Assembly: GCF_021462225.1 (NCBI RefSeq)
Contig: NC_061818.1
Coordinates: 13,241,276-13,305,275 of the forward strand
DNA length: 64,000 nucleotides
Source of the DNA: Girardinichthys multiradiatus
Lineage: Eukaryota > Chordata > Actinopteri > Cyprinodontiformes > Goodeidae
Direction: 5' to 3'
The notes beneath the pieces were generated by a model. The model saw nothing but the letters and a program-made list of their open reading frames with translations, did no database searches and was not told where the DNA came from. This document shows, piece after piece, positions 12,476 to 24,344 of the stretch (position 1 is its first letter; each line of letters opens with the position of its first letter). The translations under genes were made by a program, and so were the position numbers.

Positions 12476-13315
12476 TTTTCTTGTCTTGCCAAAGGTTATC
12501 CCCCAACTGGTCTTATTTTTGCACCCTCTAAATTGTGCCCTTCCAGCATTGCCCTGTATTTAGCTCTAACTATCTTCTAATGAAATCCAAGCAGATTGCC
12601 AGTCTCTGCTGATGAAGAGCATCCCTGCAGCATTATGCTGTCACCATCATCTTTCAAACTGCAGATGTGTGTTTAGGGTGATGTGTAGTGGTAGTTTTCT
12701 GCCTTACATATTGCTTTGTAAATACGATAAAAAGTTTAATTTTGGTCTCATCTGACTTGAAAACCTTTCTCTGCACTTGCTGTTTCTCCTGCATAGCTTG
12801 TGACAAACTAGAGAACGAGACTTTTATGTCTGTCTCTCTGCAATCGTGTTCTGTTAGCCACTCTTCTAAAGACCATATTCATGTACACAACTAAATTTTG
12901 TTGAAATAATCTGCATCTGAGGTGTGGATGTCTGCAGCTCCTCCAGAGTTACCACTGGCCTCATGGCTGCTTCTCTAGTTAATGCTCTGCTTGCACAGTC
13001 TGTTCTTTAAAAAACAGAGCAGCTACTGTATATTGATACCGAGATTAAACTACACACTGTATTTGTGAATTAGGTCACTTCTGAAAGATTTCAGTTGGAT
13101 TATATTTTATGTAGTGGTGGCAGAGAATGGCCCTGTTTGTTTACATTTCAGTCTCTAGACATGTAAAGCTGGTAGAGACATGCCCTAACGAATTCCTAAT
13201 GTTTTTTTCACTTTATGCACAAAAAATTACAACAAAATACATTCAAGTTTGTAGTTTAATGTGACAAAAAGTAAAACATTTCAAGGATTATGTATACTTT
13301 TTAAGGCCCCGTAAA
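12476..13315 (-). mobile_element. Tc1-like element on the minus strand, decayed
   Basis: Minus-strand transposase text is recognisable in order: CCAGCATTGCCCTGTATTTA, CAGCATTATGCTGTCACCAT, TTTTGGTCTCATCTGACTTG, CAGCTCCTCCAGAGTTACCA and GCTTCTCTAGTTAATGCTCT. The right edge at about 13210-13313 is a terminal repeat ending TTTTTAAGGCCCCGTA. It abuts the terminal repeat of another family on the left. Confidence 0.7.
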
Positions 13316-14904
13316 TCTTAAGCTTCTATTATAAGACTTCAGCTTTAATTAGCAACTTTACAATATCAAACGAAGACGAAAGTGTTGGTAGAAAATGGCT
13401 GACGTGTAGCAAAGATCTCAAGGGGGCTTGATGCATCCTTTCCAGCAAACTAGACGAGGATTACGCCCACTACCTTGGATGTCTTCCAACCCTGCTGCAT
13501 GAGGATAAATGGGCTGAGATATGCTGCCCATTATGCATTATTATTCATAAAAGAAGGCGTGTTATCATTGGCAGCGTCTATCAGTGGCTGCTTCAAGAGG
13601 AAAGTGAATAACTCCGGTCACCACAGATTGCACAATTACACGATGTAGCCTCCAGAAACTGTCAGGGCTTTTGTTTCTGCATGTTGAAAGAATCATAATT
13701 TAGAGCAGATTGGACTCATAGACAGTGTAGATAATGTGATTTCTATTATTTCAGTTCTCTCACATACCTAACATGCATGAAGCCATCACATATTAAGTAT
13801 CATTGTCAGAGCCAACAGAATTTATTAGACTGCACAGCTAGTAGAGTGTTTGCAGATCTACTTTAAAGCCTGGTAAAGAAAACTACTGTTCCTGTCGGGA
13901 ACCCCTCTAACAACTTAACTAACAGATTATTGCAAAGCTAATCTTACATTGCTCTTGCTAATTGCCCTGTGTATAGGCTGATGTCAGTTTGCATTACCTA
14001 ATGACATCCATGGGGATGAGAAGCAGCCCAGAGAGGTACTTCAGCCAGTCCTGAATTGGGTGGCTGTATATGTTGAGCCAGTGCATTCCCCGTTCGCCAG
14101 GCAACCGAACTGTTTACAAGCAGTTACTCACACAAAAGCTGAGGGCGGGCTGATTGCTCAACTAATTGATCCCAAACCAGAGATCACAGAGCTGCGCTCG
14201 TAAAGACAGGGAACAACCCCCTGTCCCACCACCACCACCACCACCATGACATCAGCCCCCTCTGCATGGCGGGACTTAGCCTGCAAGTCAGCATTGAGAC
14301 TAATTTGCACACTGAGGCATGCTGTTTGCAGACAGACCAAAGGCAAATTGTCATGAGTGAAAGGCATGACACACATTTTTTAGCTATTAATCAACAAGTG
14401 AGTAGTCTGTAATTAGACTAGAATGGTTGCCAGCATGGGGGCATCTTTATTAGACCTCACAGCACGACAGTCGTACAAACATCTACTCGTAAATGGCAAT
14501 TGCAGCAAAAAGTTTGATTATTCCAACACAGGAAGTAACTGGAAATTCTAAAGTAGGAGCCTTTGTCAACAAGAAACAGTAGATATGACACCATGACAGT
14601 TTACACCCAAGATTATTTACCTGTAAAATGCCTCATCTTAATGAATCTAAGTGTAAAAAACTATTCTTCTTTAAGCAAACTGCTAATGATGCCAATATTT
14701 AGCATAATTCTGGTTTACCTTCTAGTTTTAGCAGAACAAATGGCTAAAGCATATTGGATCGGTATATACCAGGGGTATAAACCCATAAGAAGAGGGGATA
14801 CATGATGTAGGACTCAGGAGATTTTAGTGATGTTTTTTTTTTTTTGCAAACTAAGAAATATCAAGTTGTGCTTTTACAAATAATGTGAGGATTACGAGTG
14901 ACAA
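13316..14904. other. Non-coding, with a CCA triplet run at 14226-14247
   Basis: No gene recognised. The DNA at about 13960-14190 is balanced in composition and free of known repeats, so it could be conserved non-coding sequence, but this cannot be tested here. The only simple repeat is seven CCA triplets. Confidence 0.35.
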
Positions 14905-15160
14905 ACTTCAATCACCCATCCATTGTCTAAGCCTATTTATAGGGGAAGGGTTTGGGGGGGTGGGGTACACCCTGGACAGGTATCCTCTAACAGCCACATT
15001 TGGACTTGAAGAAGGGGGCAAACTCAGATAGCACAGACACATGCATGGCAAGAATGTGTAAATTACATGCAAAAAGATGTATGGCTGAGATTCAAATCCA
15101 GGACCTTCTTGCTCCAAGGCAACAGTGTTAACCACTGCTCTACCATGCAGCCGAATTTGT
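14905..15160 (+). repeat. RTE-like (Expander-type) interspersed repeat fragment
   Basis: TGGGGTACACCCTGGACAGG, CAGGACCTTCTTGCTCCAAG and ACAGTGTTAACCACTGCTCT are landmarks of a repeat abundant in fish genomes, also present in this window at 27476-27850. The family name is from memory. Confidence 0.55.
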
Positions 15161-16113
15161 AATCAGTGTAGAATAATTCAGTCCAGGTTCGACATGTGGT
15201 ACTGTTGTCAAAAAAAACCTTTTAATCTGCGCTTTTTGTGTTTTGCAAATAGAAAAAAGATTTATAATCTCAAACAGGTTTTAAAGAATTGCTGTTCAGT
15301 GTAGAATGATCTGGTTTAGGTTTGATCAATCTAAAACAATTATAGATTATATATTATATTGACATTTTAACCTAGAGAGGATCAAAATTGTATGCATTGA
15401 AAAATTATGAAATAATCATTTAATTTAGTCCTAGAAGTAAGCTCTGAAGCTATGCTAACTTTAGGGTCATTAGCAGCTGATAGTTAGCCAATCACAGTGA
15501 TCTCACAGCTCACAGTGCTCCCAAAGTTTTTCCATCTTTTTTGCAGCCGTATTTTTATTTATTTTTTTATTACCAGATAAACACTTTGCAAAGAGTTAAG
15601 GCTTCTTAAGTGCTTTCGTAACCCAGTGCTGGCTGATGGACGGTCTTTTTTGTGGACTCCAGCAATGGGGCCACTCAAGAACTACTTCCATTTTCTCTTC
15701 AAAATAAGAGTCTCAGTCAAGGACGTAGGATGTCAAGCTTATAGAATAAACTATTACATTTGGAATTGAAAAAAAAAAACTGCTAAGCTCGTGAACAGCT
15801 AAGCAACATGCTGGCAGCAACTGAATGGCACCCGATGAGAAAAATACAATTCGACTGTCTTCATCATCTCATGTTAGCAATTAGCATGGCTAGTAGTATT
15901 GAAACATCAGCCCTTGTGTGTATTTCCTTGAGAATGTAAATTCTTACTTTAAATCTGAGATTTCCAAAAAGCCAACATTTCCAATTCCAGTATGTTCTGG
16001 GAGAGACAAAAATTGAAAGCTCAAAAAGGATAAAAGAGAGCAACTACGCTGCACTCTATTTAGCCTTCCTGGTGTCTGCTAAAAGTCTTGGTCTCTCAAA
16101 GACAAAATAAAAC
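15161..16113. other. Non-coding tract
   Basis: AT-rich; no gene or clear repeat recognised up to the LINE insertion. Confidence 0.35.
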
Positions 16114-16984
16114 ACAAACATGTTCGTTCGTTCGTTCGTCGTCTTCCGCTTATCCAGGACCGGGTCGCGGGGGCAGCAGACTCAGCAGAGACGCCCAGAC
16201 GTCCCTCTCTCCAGACACCTCCTCCAGTTCCTCCAGGGGAGCCCAAGGCGTTCCCAGGCCAGCCGAGAGACATAGTCCCTCCAGCGTGTCCTGGGCCGTC
16301 CCCTGGGCCTCCTCCCGGTGGGACGTGCCTGGAACACCTCCCGAGGAAGGCGTCCAGGAGGCATCCGGTATAGATGCCCGAGCCACCTCAACTGGCTCCT
16401 CTCGATGTGGAGGAGCAGCGGCTCTACTCCGAGCCCCTCCCGGATGGCCGAGCTCCTCACCCTATCTCTAAGGGAGTGCCCGGCCACCCTACGGAGGAAG
16501 CTCATTTCAGCCGCTTGTATCCGTGATCCCCTCCTTGAACCGTCACCTTAACGTGGTGGAGGGGTTTGAGTGCTCAAATGATCCTAGAGGCTATGTTGTC
16601 TGGGGCCTAAATGCCCCTGGTAGGGTCTCCCATGGCAAACAGGTTCTAGGTGATGGGTCAGACAAAGAATGGTTCAAGAACCCCTCATGAAGAACACAAT
16701 ATCGAGGCACGTGACGTCGCCCGGTACGGCGGAGCCAGGGTCCCACCCTGGAGCCAGGCCTGGGGTCGGGACTCGTCGGAGAGCGCCTGGTGGCCGGGTT
16801 GCTCCTCGCGGGACCCGGCCGGGCCAAGCCCGAACGAGAGACGCGAGGCCATCCTCCAGTGGGCCCACCACCTGCAGGGGGAACCGTGAGGGACCGGTGC
16901 AAAGAGGATTGGGTGGCGGACGAAGGTGGAGACCTCAACGGCCCGATCCCCGGATGCTTAGGCTGGCTCTAGGGACAAACATGT
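16114..16984 (-). mobile_element. Twin-primed (5'-inverted) LINE insertion with 10-bp target duplication
   Basis: The segment 16124-16525 is the 3' end of a non-LTR element on the minus strand. It encodes SLRDRVRSS, QLRWLGHLYRMP and RRPRGRPRTRWRDYVSRL and ends in a GTTC/GAAC tetranucleotide tail. The segment of about 16526-16974 reads on the plus strand as the GC-rich 5' UTR of a common fish LINE (ACGTGGTGGAGGGGTTTGAG, then TGGAGCCAGGCCTGGGGTCG). The two opposed pieces are enclosed by the direct repeat ACAAACATGT at 16114-16123 and 16975-16984. One insertion event with twin priming explains all of this. That both pieces come from one LINE family is inferred, not shown. Confidence 0.75.
16150..16505 (-). 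pseudogene. C-terminal tail of a LINE ORF2, frameshifted
   Basis: On the minus strand an open frame from 16505 reads MSFLRRVAGHSLRDRVRSSA and continues to RRPRGRPRTRWRDYVSRLAW. The expected continuation (PLEELEEVSGERDVWASLL) appears in a different frame at about 16150-16250, so there is a frameshift near 16235. The segment lies C-terminal to the RT core in RTE/Jockey-like fish elements and carries no catalytic residues here. It is a dead fragment. Confidence 0.7.
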
Positions 16985-17395
16985 CTCATAAAAAAAAACT
17001 GTTTATTTTTAAATAGCTTCGTACACGTCTGACTTAATTTGTTTAACATCTCACTGATACAGGACTTATATATGACACAATAACTGTCAGAAAATATATA
17101 TTTTTTTGAGTTTTAGACTTGCTGGTCACTGGTCATGGACAGCCAATGTCTCAGTGCATCTCTATGTCCAATCAAAATATTAATGAAGTATCGTTGGATT
17201 GTGTATGAATTATTATGTCTGTGGGCTGATGCTATCCCTGAACTTCTCTGGGTAAATTGATGAAATGAATTAATAAGATTTTTTTAAGGGCACTTGGCTG
17301 TTTTCACATTTGCTCCGTCAGAGCCAGAACACAGCTGATCTCATTATTCTCACCCAATCAGTTTGAGTTGGATGGCCTCCTGGGTAGGCAATGTG

Positions 17396-17553
17396 TGTCA
17401 TGGTAGGTGAGGTTGTTGTAGGACCAAAGTGCAGCAAAGAGCGAAGGGAGCAGCATGACGAGCAGATGAATCAATTTAATAAATGAAAACAGGTAAACTT
17501 ACAAACATTGGCAGGACAAAAATACATGCAGGTGTCGGCTCAGGACATGGAAT
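17396..17553 (-). mobile_element. LTR 3'-end fragment, minus strand
   Basis: Starting TGTCA, the block contains GGACCAAAGTGCAG and a reverse-strand polyadenylation-like region. The same terminal motif order appears at the left end of the solo LTR at 40345 (TTGGACCAAAGTGCAGACAA). It therefore looks like the 3' end of a related LTR on the minus strand, cut off where the next LTR begins. Confidence 0.5.
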
Positions 17554-18100
17554 TGTTATGATTTAGGGGAGTTTGGGTTTGGTTTTGGGTTTTTCTAATT
17601 TTTTGTTCTCATAGTTGAGTTTTGAAATCTCTTTCTGTTTTAGAGGTGGTGCTGTAGTTGTTCAGGTTTGTTTGCTTGTGGATGTTTTCAGTTCCTAGTG
17701 ATTTCAGGTTCATGTTCTGTTACAGTTATGTTTCTTAGGTTTAATTATGTTCTTAGATTTCTGTTTTGCCCAGTTACATTTTGTTTCTCCCTGCCTCTGT
17801 CAACCCAATCAGCTTCATTTAGTCCACCTGCATCTTGTAATCTGTTTCCTTGTTTCACCTGGTTTACGCTCCATATATACACATCTGTTCTGTTTACTCC
17901 TCGCGGCAACATTATGGATCACGTCACCCTGTTATCATTCAGTTCATGCCGTTCATGCCAAGCCAGTCTTGTCTGCTTGCCCATGCCTGTTTTTGCCAAC
18001 ACCTACTGAAGTGAGTTTTATTTATTAAATCCTTTATTCACCACAGTTACACTACCTGTCCGTCTGCATACTGGGGTCCTCCGTCACACCACGCCTGACA
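17554..18100 (+). mobile_element. Solo LTR-like element, plus strand
   Basis: It begins TGTTATG and ends CGCCTGACA (TG...CA ends), about 547 bp. It contains a TATA-like CCATATATACAC and a late polyadenylation-like ATTAAATCCTTTATTC. Flanking pentamers are GGAAT and GGAGT, a target duplication with one mismatch. The composition and ending resemble fish Gypsy-type solo LTRs. No internal retroviral genes are present. Confidence 0.55.
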
Positions 18101-21100
18101 GGAGTGGAGAGTTGACAGGGTAATATGCAGTGTAGTTTTCAGGGTAGATTTCAGGAGGAACCAGTGGAGAACAATGACAATAAGGGAGTATATGTATTGA
18201 GGCAGGTCAGCCACGGAGCGTAGAGGACCTTCTGCAGACTTGGAACCATGGGATGCTTAGGAAACTTGTAACCACTGTGGAGCTTAAGGGAGCATCGGGA
18301 GAAATTAAAATAGACATTCCCAGCTCCTGACATGCACTTAGAATCCAGCACCAAATTATTAAGACTGTTCATTTGTTTTCAAGGGCCACACAGACGTTGA
18401 GACTAACTGTAGGTGCAGATTACTGTAATTGTTGATGTTCCCTTAGGCTGCCACAGAAATATAAAGCAAGCATTTCCTCGTAAACCCATATCACACGAGG
18501 AATTATCTTATCAGTTAAAATAGTGTACAACAGAACGCTGCAAGCTTTATTTCCAACTGCAAGAGTGAGGTGTCTCACCTACAACCTTGGTGACAACTTC
18601 AGTGCTTTTAAAGAGTTTTTAAAAGGTTATTGATTCATACATTCAGGGTATAGGAGGAACTTAGTTTTGTTTCTGGTTTGCAGCTAAAGTCAGGCAGTGT
18701 TTCTGATTCCAGAACCGAGCCAAACACCCAAAAAACTACCCTAATGATGACAGAAAATAAATGATAAAGAATGATAAAGAGTTTGTATCTCCACATTTTC
18801 TTTTGCTATTGGTGACGTGATTTCATATTGCATGCTACCATTGCATTTTACCCATTTGAAGTTATCTTGTTTTACAAATTTACAGTAACATCAAGTTTTT
18901 CATTCAAAGGTCCTGACAGAACGTTTGTGTAAAGTTATATAGATATTGTGCACTGTACACATAAGAATCAGATAAAATAGTTGGATTGGACATAATTTGG
19001 AATACATGTACAGCAATGATAGCTATGCAAGTGACACATGTAGAAAGTCTCCCAAGGGTATAAGTGGTGGCATCATGAAAAGTGTTGCAGGCTGTTGCCC
19101 AAGCATCCAACAATCAGACAAAACAATGAATGAGAGTCATCAGACATTAAACATCTTAGAGGAGTTTATATGTATGGTTTGGGTTTGCAAGAGGCTGCGG
19201 TCGTATTAAACAGCTCCTCAACATTTGGGGTGCACACTCTTCGTGGTACATTGGTAGCAATGGCATTTTGGGGTAAGCAAGCATATCTGTTCTGGTTGCC
19301 TAAGGTTGACCACAACATGATCTGATTGTCAATATAGAGAACAGGGAGTCAATAGAACCACCTGAAATCTGCTCAGGTCATCTGGACACAGGTATCACAT
19401 GCTTTACAAGATGGACAGGTGTGCCCTCACGTAAGTAATGGCTCAAATCATCTGGCCTAATACACTCCTACAAAGTGGCCTAGTGCTGGAAATACAGCTA
19501 TGATGCATATCTCACTGTCAGACATTCCAGCAACTCCCTGTAACAGATTGCTTCAGTCATTATGCCCGCACTTGTGTTAGCAAATATCTTTTGGTGTCCG
19601 TCTTAGGAATACCCGCTTCTTGGAAATCGAATCATTGTCATACCTATCACTAGGCTGCATGTGAACCAAAATACATTCAGTTTATGCCATCACTTTTGCT
19701 AAGGGAAGAGAGAGAAACACCATAATCTCTGCATTTAACACTGTAGCATACATAAATTGGTCATTAGATAAAACAGCATGCCGCAGATTTTTTAGAGAGA
19801 GCTCCAGCGGTCACACATTATGCATAATACACATATGCGCAACTGCTTCTGAATCAGCGCAACTGCAACTCAAATATCACAGTAATGACCCAACAATGAC
19901 ATCACTTACATGCACAGTATGCTTTTCAAATGATTCATTCACCTGGTTAAAACTGAAAGTGAAACCATTTACTTGGCTAATAATTGTCTGACCACTTGGG
20001 GGCACTCATAGATCATTGAAATGTCCAAATAGTAAGTTGGGCCTTTAATATGGAAAACAAAATAAAAATAAAAAGTAACTATCCTGTCATGATGCAGCAG
20101 GACACTGTAAACTCTACCCCATTGATCTCAGGATAAATTTACTTTTTACACTGAGAGCGGCTCAAAAGTGATTGATAGGTCAAACACAATGAGAGGACTT
20201 TATGTTCATCAAAATCTCTTAAATTTCCTCACCTTTAGACCCATGTAGCAGGTGTTTTTCAAAACAATAGCATACTACATCGCTCGAAAGGAAACAATGT
20301 GGAAGCAGGTATAGATTAAAATGAAAACAAACATTTTCAAGTAGTTATTTTATAAGGAAATGTATTGTCAATATATTTACTGAAGAAACAAATTCCAGTT
20401 TCCCAAGATCCTCCTCTCATCAGAAAGGGAAAAAAATCACCACCACCATTGTAGCTTGATTAAAGAGAAACTTGGAGCCATTATGTTTTGGCTCAATGTT
20501 TCATGGTTTCCATATTTATGTGACACCACAGTTAGAGTGTAGGAGGCCCACGCACAAACATTATCTAGTATGTGAGAGATAAAAATCTCTCTGTTCAGCT
20601 ACAGTTGCTTTTTTGTACTGTTTACATTTTCTTCTGAAATCATCAAAAGCGGTCCGGAAACCTGTAAAGTGAGTCATCATCTGGAAAACTTGTTACCCAA
20701 GCTCTTTGTTGTCTTTGCCCTCATGAAAATCACAGCTGCTGCAGTGATGTGTGATCAAACTATTTACTGTGGGGGAGACGTGCGTCAGGTGGCAGTGGGC
20801 TCTTAGCTTAGGGCGAAGAATCAGAGAACTTGCTCCTAACATTTAGCCGTAAAAAACAGGTGTTTTCAAAGAAAGAGGGTTACTGCTTTGTGACAGAACT
20901 GCCTGGTTTTGTAAAAGCCATAAAAATTCAATTCTCTCCCTAATTTGGTCATGATAGAAAAAAGCCATTTAAAATCATTTGGCATTTTTATGTCATTTGT
21001 ATGCAGAGCATAGAATACCAGTGTATTATTATTTTTTTTTTTTTGATAGTTTGACATTTTCGCATGTTTCGTCATAAACACCTTAGAAAATCTCCGCTTA

Positions 21101-21514
21101 GATCAACCCACCTTGTTTGAAGCTGAATCCTGATGAGTGAAAAATTGGCAAGGCAAAGAAATTATCTAGTACCAGTAAAGAACCCAAAAATAACAGGTTG
21201 TTGTTTTGGCCTTTGTTCATAAGGGTGTGAGCTGTGGACTCTCAGGCACCTTGGTAGGTAAGAAAGTAAGCCTTTTGGGAAAGGATGAAAACCACTGATA
21301 TAAAAGCCGTACAAATAAGTTCTCACATATAATGTATTTTCTATTAGGAATACAGTTTTACATTTTCTATTAGATTCGTATGGTTGTTCAAGAGCAGAAT
21401 GCTAAGCCAAGATTGGAAAGAAGGTTGTGGCTTTAAAGCTACACAAGCTAAGCTCTTGTTTTGATGATAAATTTTTGGACATCAGGGCATTTTTGGAATC
21501 CTGATATCTGTCTA
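18101..21514. other. Long non-coding tract
   Basis: About 3.4 kb with no recognised gene, RNA or repeat. Open frames here are short and without motifs. A run of T at about 21030 is the only simple repeat. Confidence 0.35.
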
Positions 21515-24235
21515 ACTACTGAATGTAGAATCATCCTGGTTCGCTTCGTTCATCCTGGTCGGTGTTTACATCCCACCGCAAGCTAACGTGCAGGTCGCAC
21601 AGCGCATGCTCGCCGACCAGATACTGAGTGTGGAGCGGACCAACCCGGACTCCTTAGTAATCGTCGCTGGTGACTTTAACAAAGGTAATCTGACCCACGA
21701 ACTTCCCAAATACAGACAGTTTATAAAATGTCCGACCAGAGAGGACAACATTCTGGATCACTGTTACACCACCATCAGAGATGCTTATCACGCCGTCCCA
21801 CGTGCTGCACTGGGCCAATCCGACCACATCATGGTCCACCTGATTCCTGCATACAGGCAGAAACTAAAGCTCTGCAAACCTGTTGTGAGGACGTCAAGGA
21901 AGTGGAGCAGTGAGGCTGTGGAGAATCTCCAGGCGTGTTTAGGCTGTACAGACTGGGATGTGTTCAGGACTACTACCAACAGTCTGGACGAGTACACAGA
22001 GGCTGTGACTTCCTACATCAGCTTCTGTGAGGACAGCTGTGTACCATCATGCACCAGGGTGAGTTACAACAACGACAAACCCTGGTTCACAGCTAAACTC
22101 AGAAGGTTAAGACTGGATAAGGAAGAGGCCTTCAGGAGTGGGGACAAAGACATATACAGAGAGGCCAAGTACAAGTTTGGCAAGGCAGTGAAAGAGGCCA
22201 AACGACTGTACTCTGAGAAGCTCCAAATCCAGTTCTCAGCCAACGACTCTGCGTCTGTCTGGAAAGGGCTCAAGCAAATCACCAACTACAAGCCGAAAGC
22301 CCCCCACTCCATCAACGACCGACGCCTCGCCAACGACCTGAACGAGTTCTACTGCCGCTTTGAAAGACAAAGGGACAGTCCTGCAACCATCTCCCACGAC
22401 GCCCCCCAACAGCTGCAGCCACAATCCACCACCCCCACCTCCCCAACCTCAAGAGGGGCCTTGGCACCTCCAACCCCCACCAGCCCCCTACCCACGCCGA
22501 GGACGGCTCTTTCCATCCAGGAGAGGGACGTCAACAAACTCTTCAGGAGACAGAACCCCCGGAAAGCTGCTGGTTCTGTCTCACCAGCCAGCCTGAAGCA
22601 CTGCGCTGATCAGCTGTCTCCAGTCTTCACAGACATTTTTAACACCTCACTGGAGACATGTCATGTGCCAGCCTGCTTCAAGTCCTCCACCATCGTCCCT
22701 GTTCCCAAGAAGCCAAGGACCACAGGGCTTAATGACTTCAGACCCGTCGCCCTGACCTCTGTGGTGATGAAGTCCTTTGAGCGCCTTGTGCTCTCACACC
22801 TAAAAGACATCACCGACCCCCTCCTGGACCCCCTGCAGTTTGCCTACAGAGCCAACAGGTCTGTAGATGATGCAGTCAACCTAGCCCTTCACTTCATCCT
22901 CCGGCACCTGGACTCCACAGGAACCTATGCCAGGATCCTGTTTGTGGATTTCAGCTCTGCCTTCAACACCATCGTCCCAGCTCTGCTCCAGGAGAAGCTC
23001 TCCCAGCTGAGTGTGCCCGACTCCACCTGCAGGTGGATCACTGACTTCCTGTCTGACAGGAAGCAGCGCGTGAGGCTGGGGAAGCATGTCTCTGACTCCC
23101 TGACCATCAGCACCGGTTCCCCCCAAGGCTGTGTTCTCTCTCCTCTGCTCTTCTCCCTGTACACCAACAGCTGCACCTCCAGTCACCAGTCTGTCAAGCT
23201 TCTGAAGTTTGCGGACGACACCACCCTGATCGGACTCATCTCTGATGGTGACGAGTCCGCGTACAGATGGGAAGTGGACCATCTGTTGGACTGGTGCAGC
23301 CAGAACAGCCTTGAGCTCAACGCTCTAAAGACAGTGGAGATGGTTGTGAACTTCAGGCAGAACCCAGCCCCACCTGCCCCCATCACCCTCTGTGACTCCA
23401 CAATTGACACTGTGGAATCTTTCCGCTTCCTGGGAACCATCATCTCCCAGGATCTCAAGTGGGAGCCAAACATCAGCTCCCTCATCAAGAAAGCCCAGCA
23501 GAGGATGTTCTTCCTGCGGCAGCTGAAGAAATTCAACCTGCCAAAGACTATGATGGTGCACTTCTACACAGCCATCATTGAGTCCATCCTCACCTCCTCC
23601 ATCACCATCTGGTACGCCGCTGCTACAGCCAAGGATAAGGGCAGACTGCAGCGTGTCATTCGGTCTGCTGAGAAGGTGATTGGCTGCAGTCTACTGTCGC
23701 TCCAGGAACTGTACACCTCCAGGACCCTGAAGCGGGCAGGGAAGATTCTGGCTGATCCCTCCCACCCCGGTCACAGACTATTTGAGACTCTCCCCTCTGG
23801 CAGGAGGCTGCGGTCCATCCGGACCAAAACCTCACGCCACAAGAACAGTTTTTTCCCATCTGCCACCAGCCTGGTTAACAAAGCCCGGAAACCACCCTGA
23901 CATTCCCCCTTTCCCCCACACCCCCCCTTTTTTTGCTGACAGGACACCTGTAACCTGTAACTCTATGCGTTACATTAACGCTCAGCTTGGACTCCTGCTT
24001 ACTTGCACTGCTTTACTTGCACAATGATCACCTGCACTGTTGTATTGCTCTTGCATCTTATACTGCTCTATATTTACTCTCACTCACTTAAAACTGTGCA
24101 CTTATATTATATTATATTGTAGATATGTTTGTACTGTTTAATTTGTATTGTATTGCACCGACTACGCCAAAACAAATTCCTTGTATGTCCAAAAACGTAC
24201 TTGGCAATAAAGCTTTTCTGATTCTGATTCTGATG
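21515..24235 (+). mobile_element. CR1/L2-like non-LTR retrotransposon, 5' truncated
   Basis: The element starts inside the endonuclease domain at about 21515-21530 and runs through an open RT frame. Its AT-rich 3' UTR has AATAAA at 24206 and a terminal short repeat of TTCTGA units, an ending typical of fish L2/CR1-type LINEs. The 5' end (ORF1 and the first part of the endonuclease) is missing, as expected from incomplete reverse transcription. A clear target duplication was not found. Base composition is much more GC-rich than the flanks. Clade assignment rests on the 3' tail and remembered protein motifs. Confidence 0.88.
21588..23900 (+). CDS. LINE ORF2: partial endonuclease plus reverse transcriptase
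   Basis: The open frame of about 770 codons has no internal stop. The first codon here is GTG, and the frame is open further upstream (VGVYIPPQAN is encoded before it), so no true start is present. Endonuclease C-terminal motifs are visible: GDFN at residues 28-31, LDHCYTT at 56-62 and SDH at 78-80. A proline-rich spacer lies near residues 265-305. RT motifs follow: [29 protein letters not shown] from residue 452 (motif A), [16 protein letters not shown] (motif B) and FADD at 541-544 (catalytic motif C). It ends after [17 protein letters not shown]. The protein would copy its own RNA at a nicked target. Without the N-terminal endonuclease part it should be unable to move alone, but the RT core looks intact, which suggests a recent insertion. 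Confidence 0.9.
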   Translation: MQVAQRMLADQILSVERTNPDSLVIVAGDFNKGNLTHELPKYRQFIKCPTREDNILDHCYTTIRDAYHAVPRAALGQSDHIMVHLIPAYRQKLKLCKPVVRTSRKWSSEAVENLQACLGCTDWDVFRTTTNSLDEYTEAVTSYISFCEDSCVPSCTRVSYNNDKPWFTAKLRRLRLDKEEAFRSGDKDIYREAKYKFGKAVKEAKRLYSEKLQIQFSANDSASVWKGLKQITNYKPKAPHSINDRRLANDLNEFYCRFERQRDSPATISHDAPQQLQPQSTTPTSPTSRGALAPPTPTSPLPTPRTALSIQERDVNKLFRRQNPRKAAGSVSPASLKHCADQLSPVFTDIFNTSLETCHVPACFKSSTIVPVPKKPRTTGLNDFRPVALTSVVMKSFERLVLSHLKDITDPLLDPLQFAYRANRSVDDAVNLALHFILRHLDSTGTYARILFVDFSSAFNTIVPALLQEKLSQLSVPDSTCRWITDFLSDRKQRVRLGKHVSDSLTISTGSPQGCVLSPLLFSLYTNSCTSSHQSVKLLKFADDTTLIGLISDGDESAYRWEVDHLLDWCSQNSLELNALKTVEMVVNFRQNPAPPAPITLCDSTIDTVESFRFLGTIISQDLKWEPNISSLIKKAQQRMFFLRQLKKFNLPKTMMVHFYTAIIESILTSSITIWYAAATAKDKGRLQRVIRSAEKVIGCSLLSLQELYTSRTLKRAGKILADPSHPGHRLFETLPSGRRLRSIRTKTSRHKNSFFPSATSLVNKARKPP

Positions 24236-24344
24236 TGATTTTAGATCCCCAGCTTTCAGTAGATTCTGTATTTGACTACAGGATGTATTATTTTGTGGTA
24301 AAATTTGCATTTTCTTCATGAATGTTTAGGAAAGACGTTGCCTT

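Noticed and set aside
17396..18100. One inverted-repeat DNA transposon spanning the whole block
   Set aside because: Both ends start TGTCA and resemble each other, but the right part has LTR-like TATA and polyadenylation signals and its own near-perfect pentamer duplication, so two LTR pieces fit better.
22881..23282. Antisense and alternative-frame open frames inside the LINE
   Set aside because: Shadows of the RT frame in GC-rich coding DNA.
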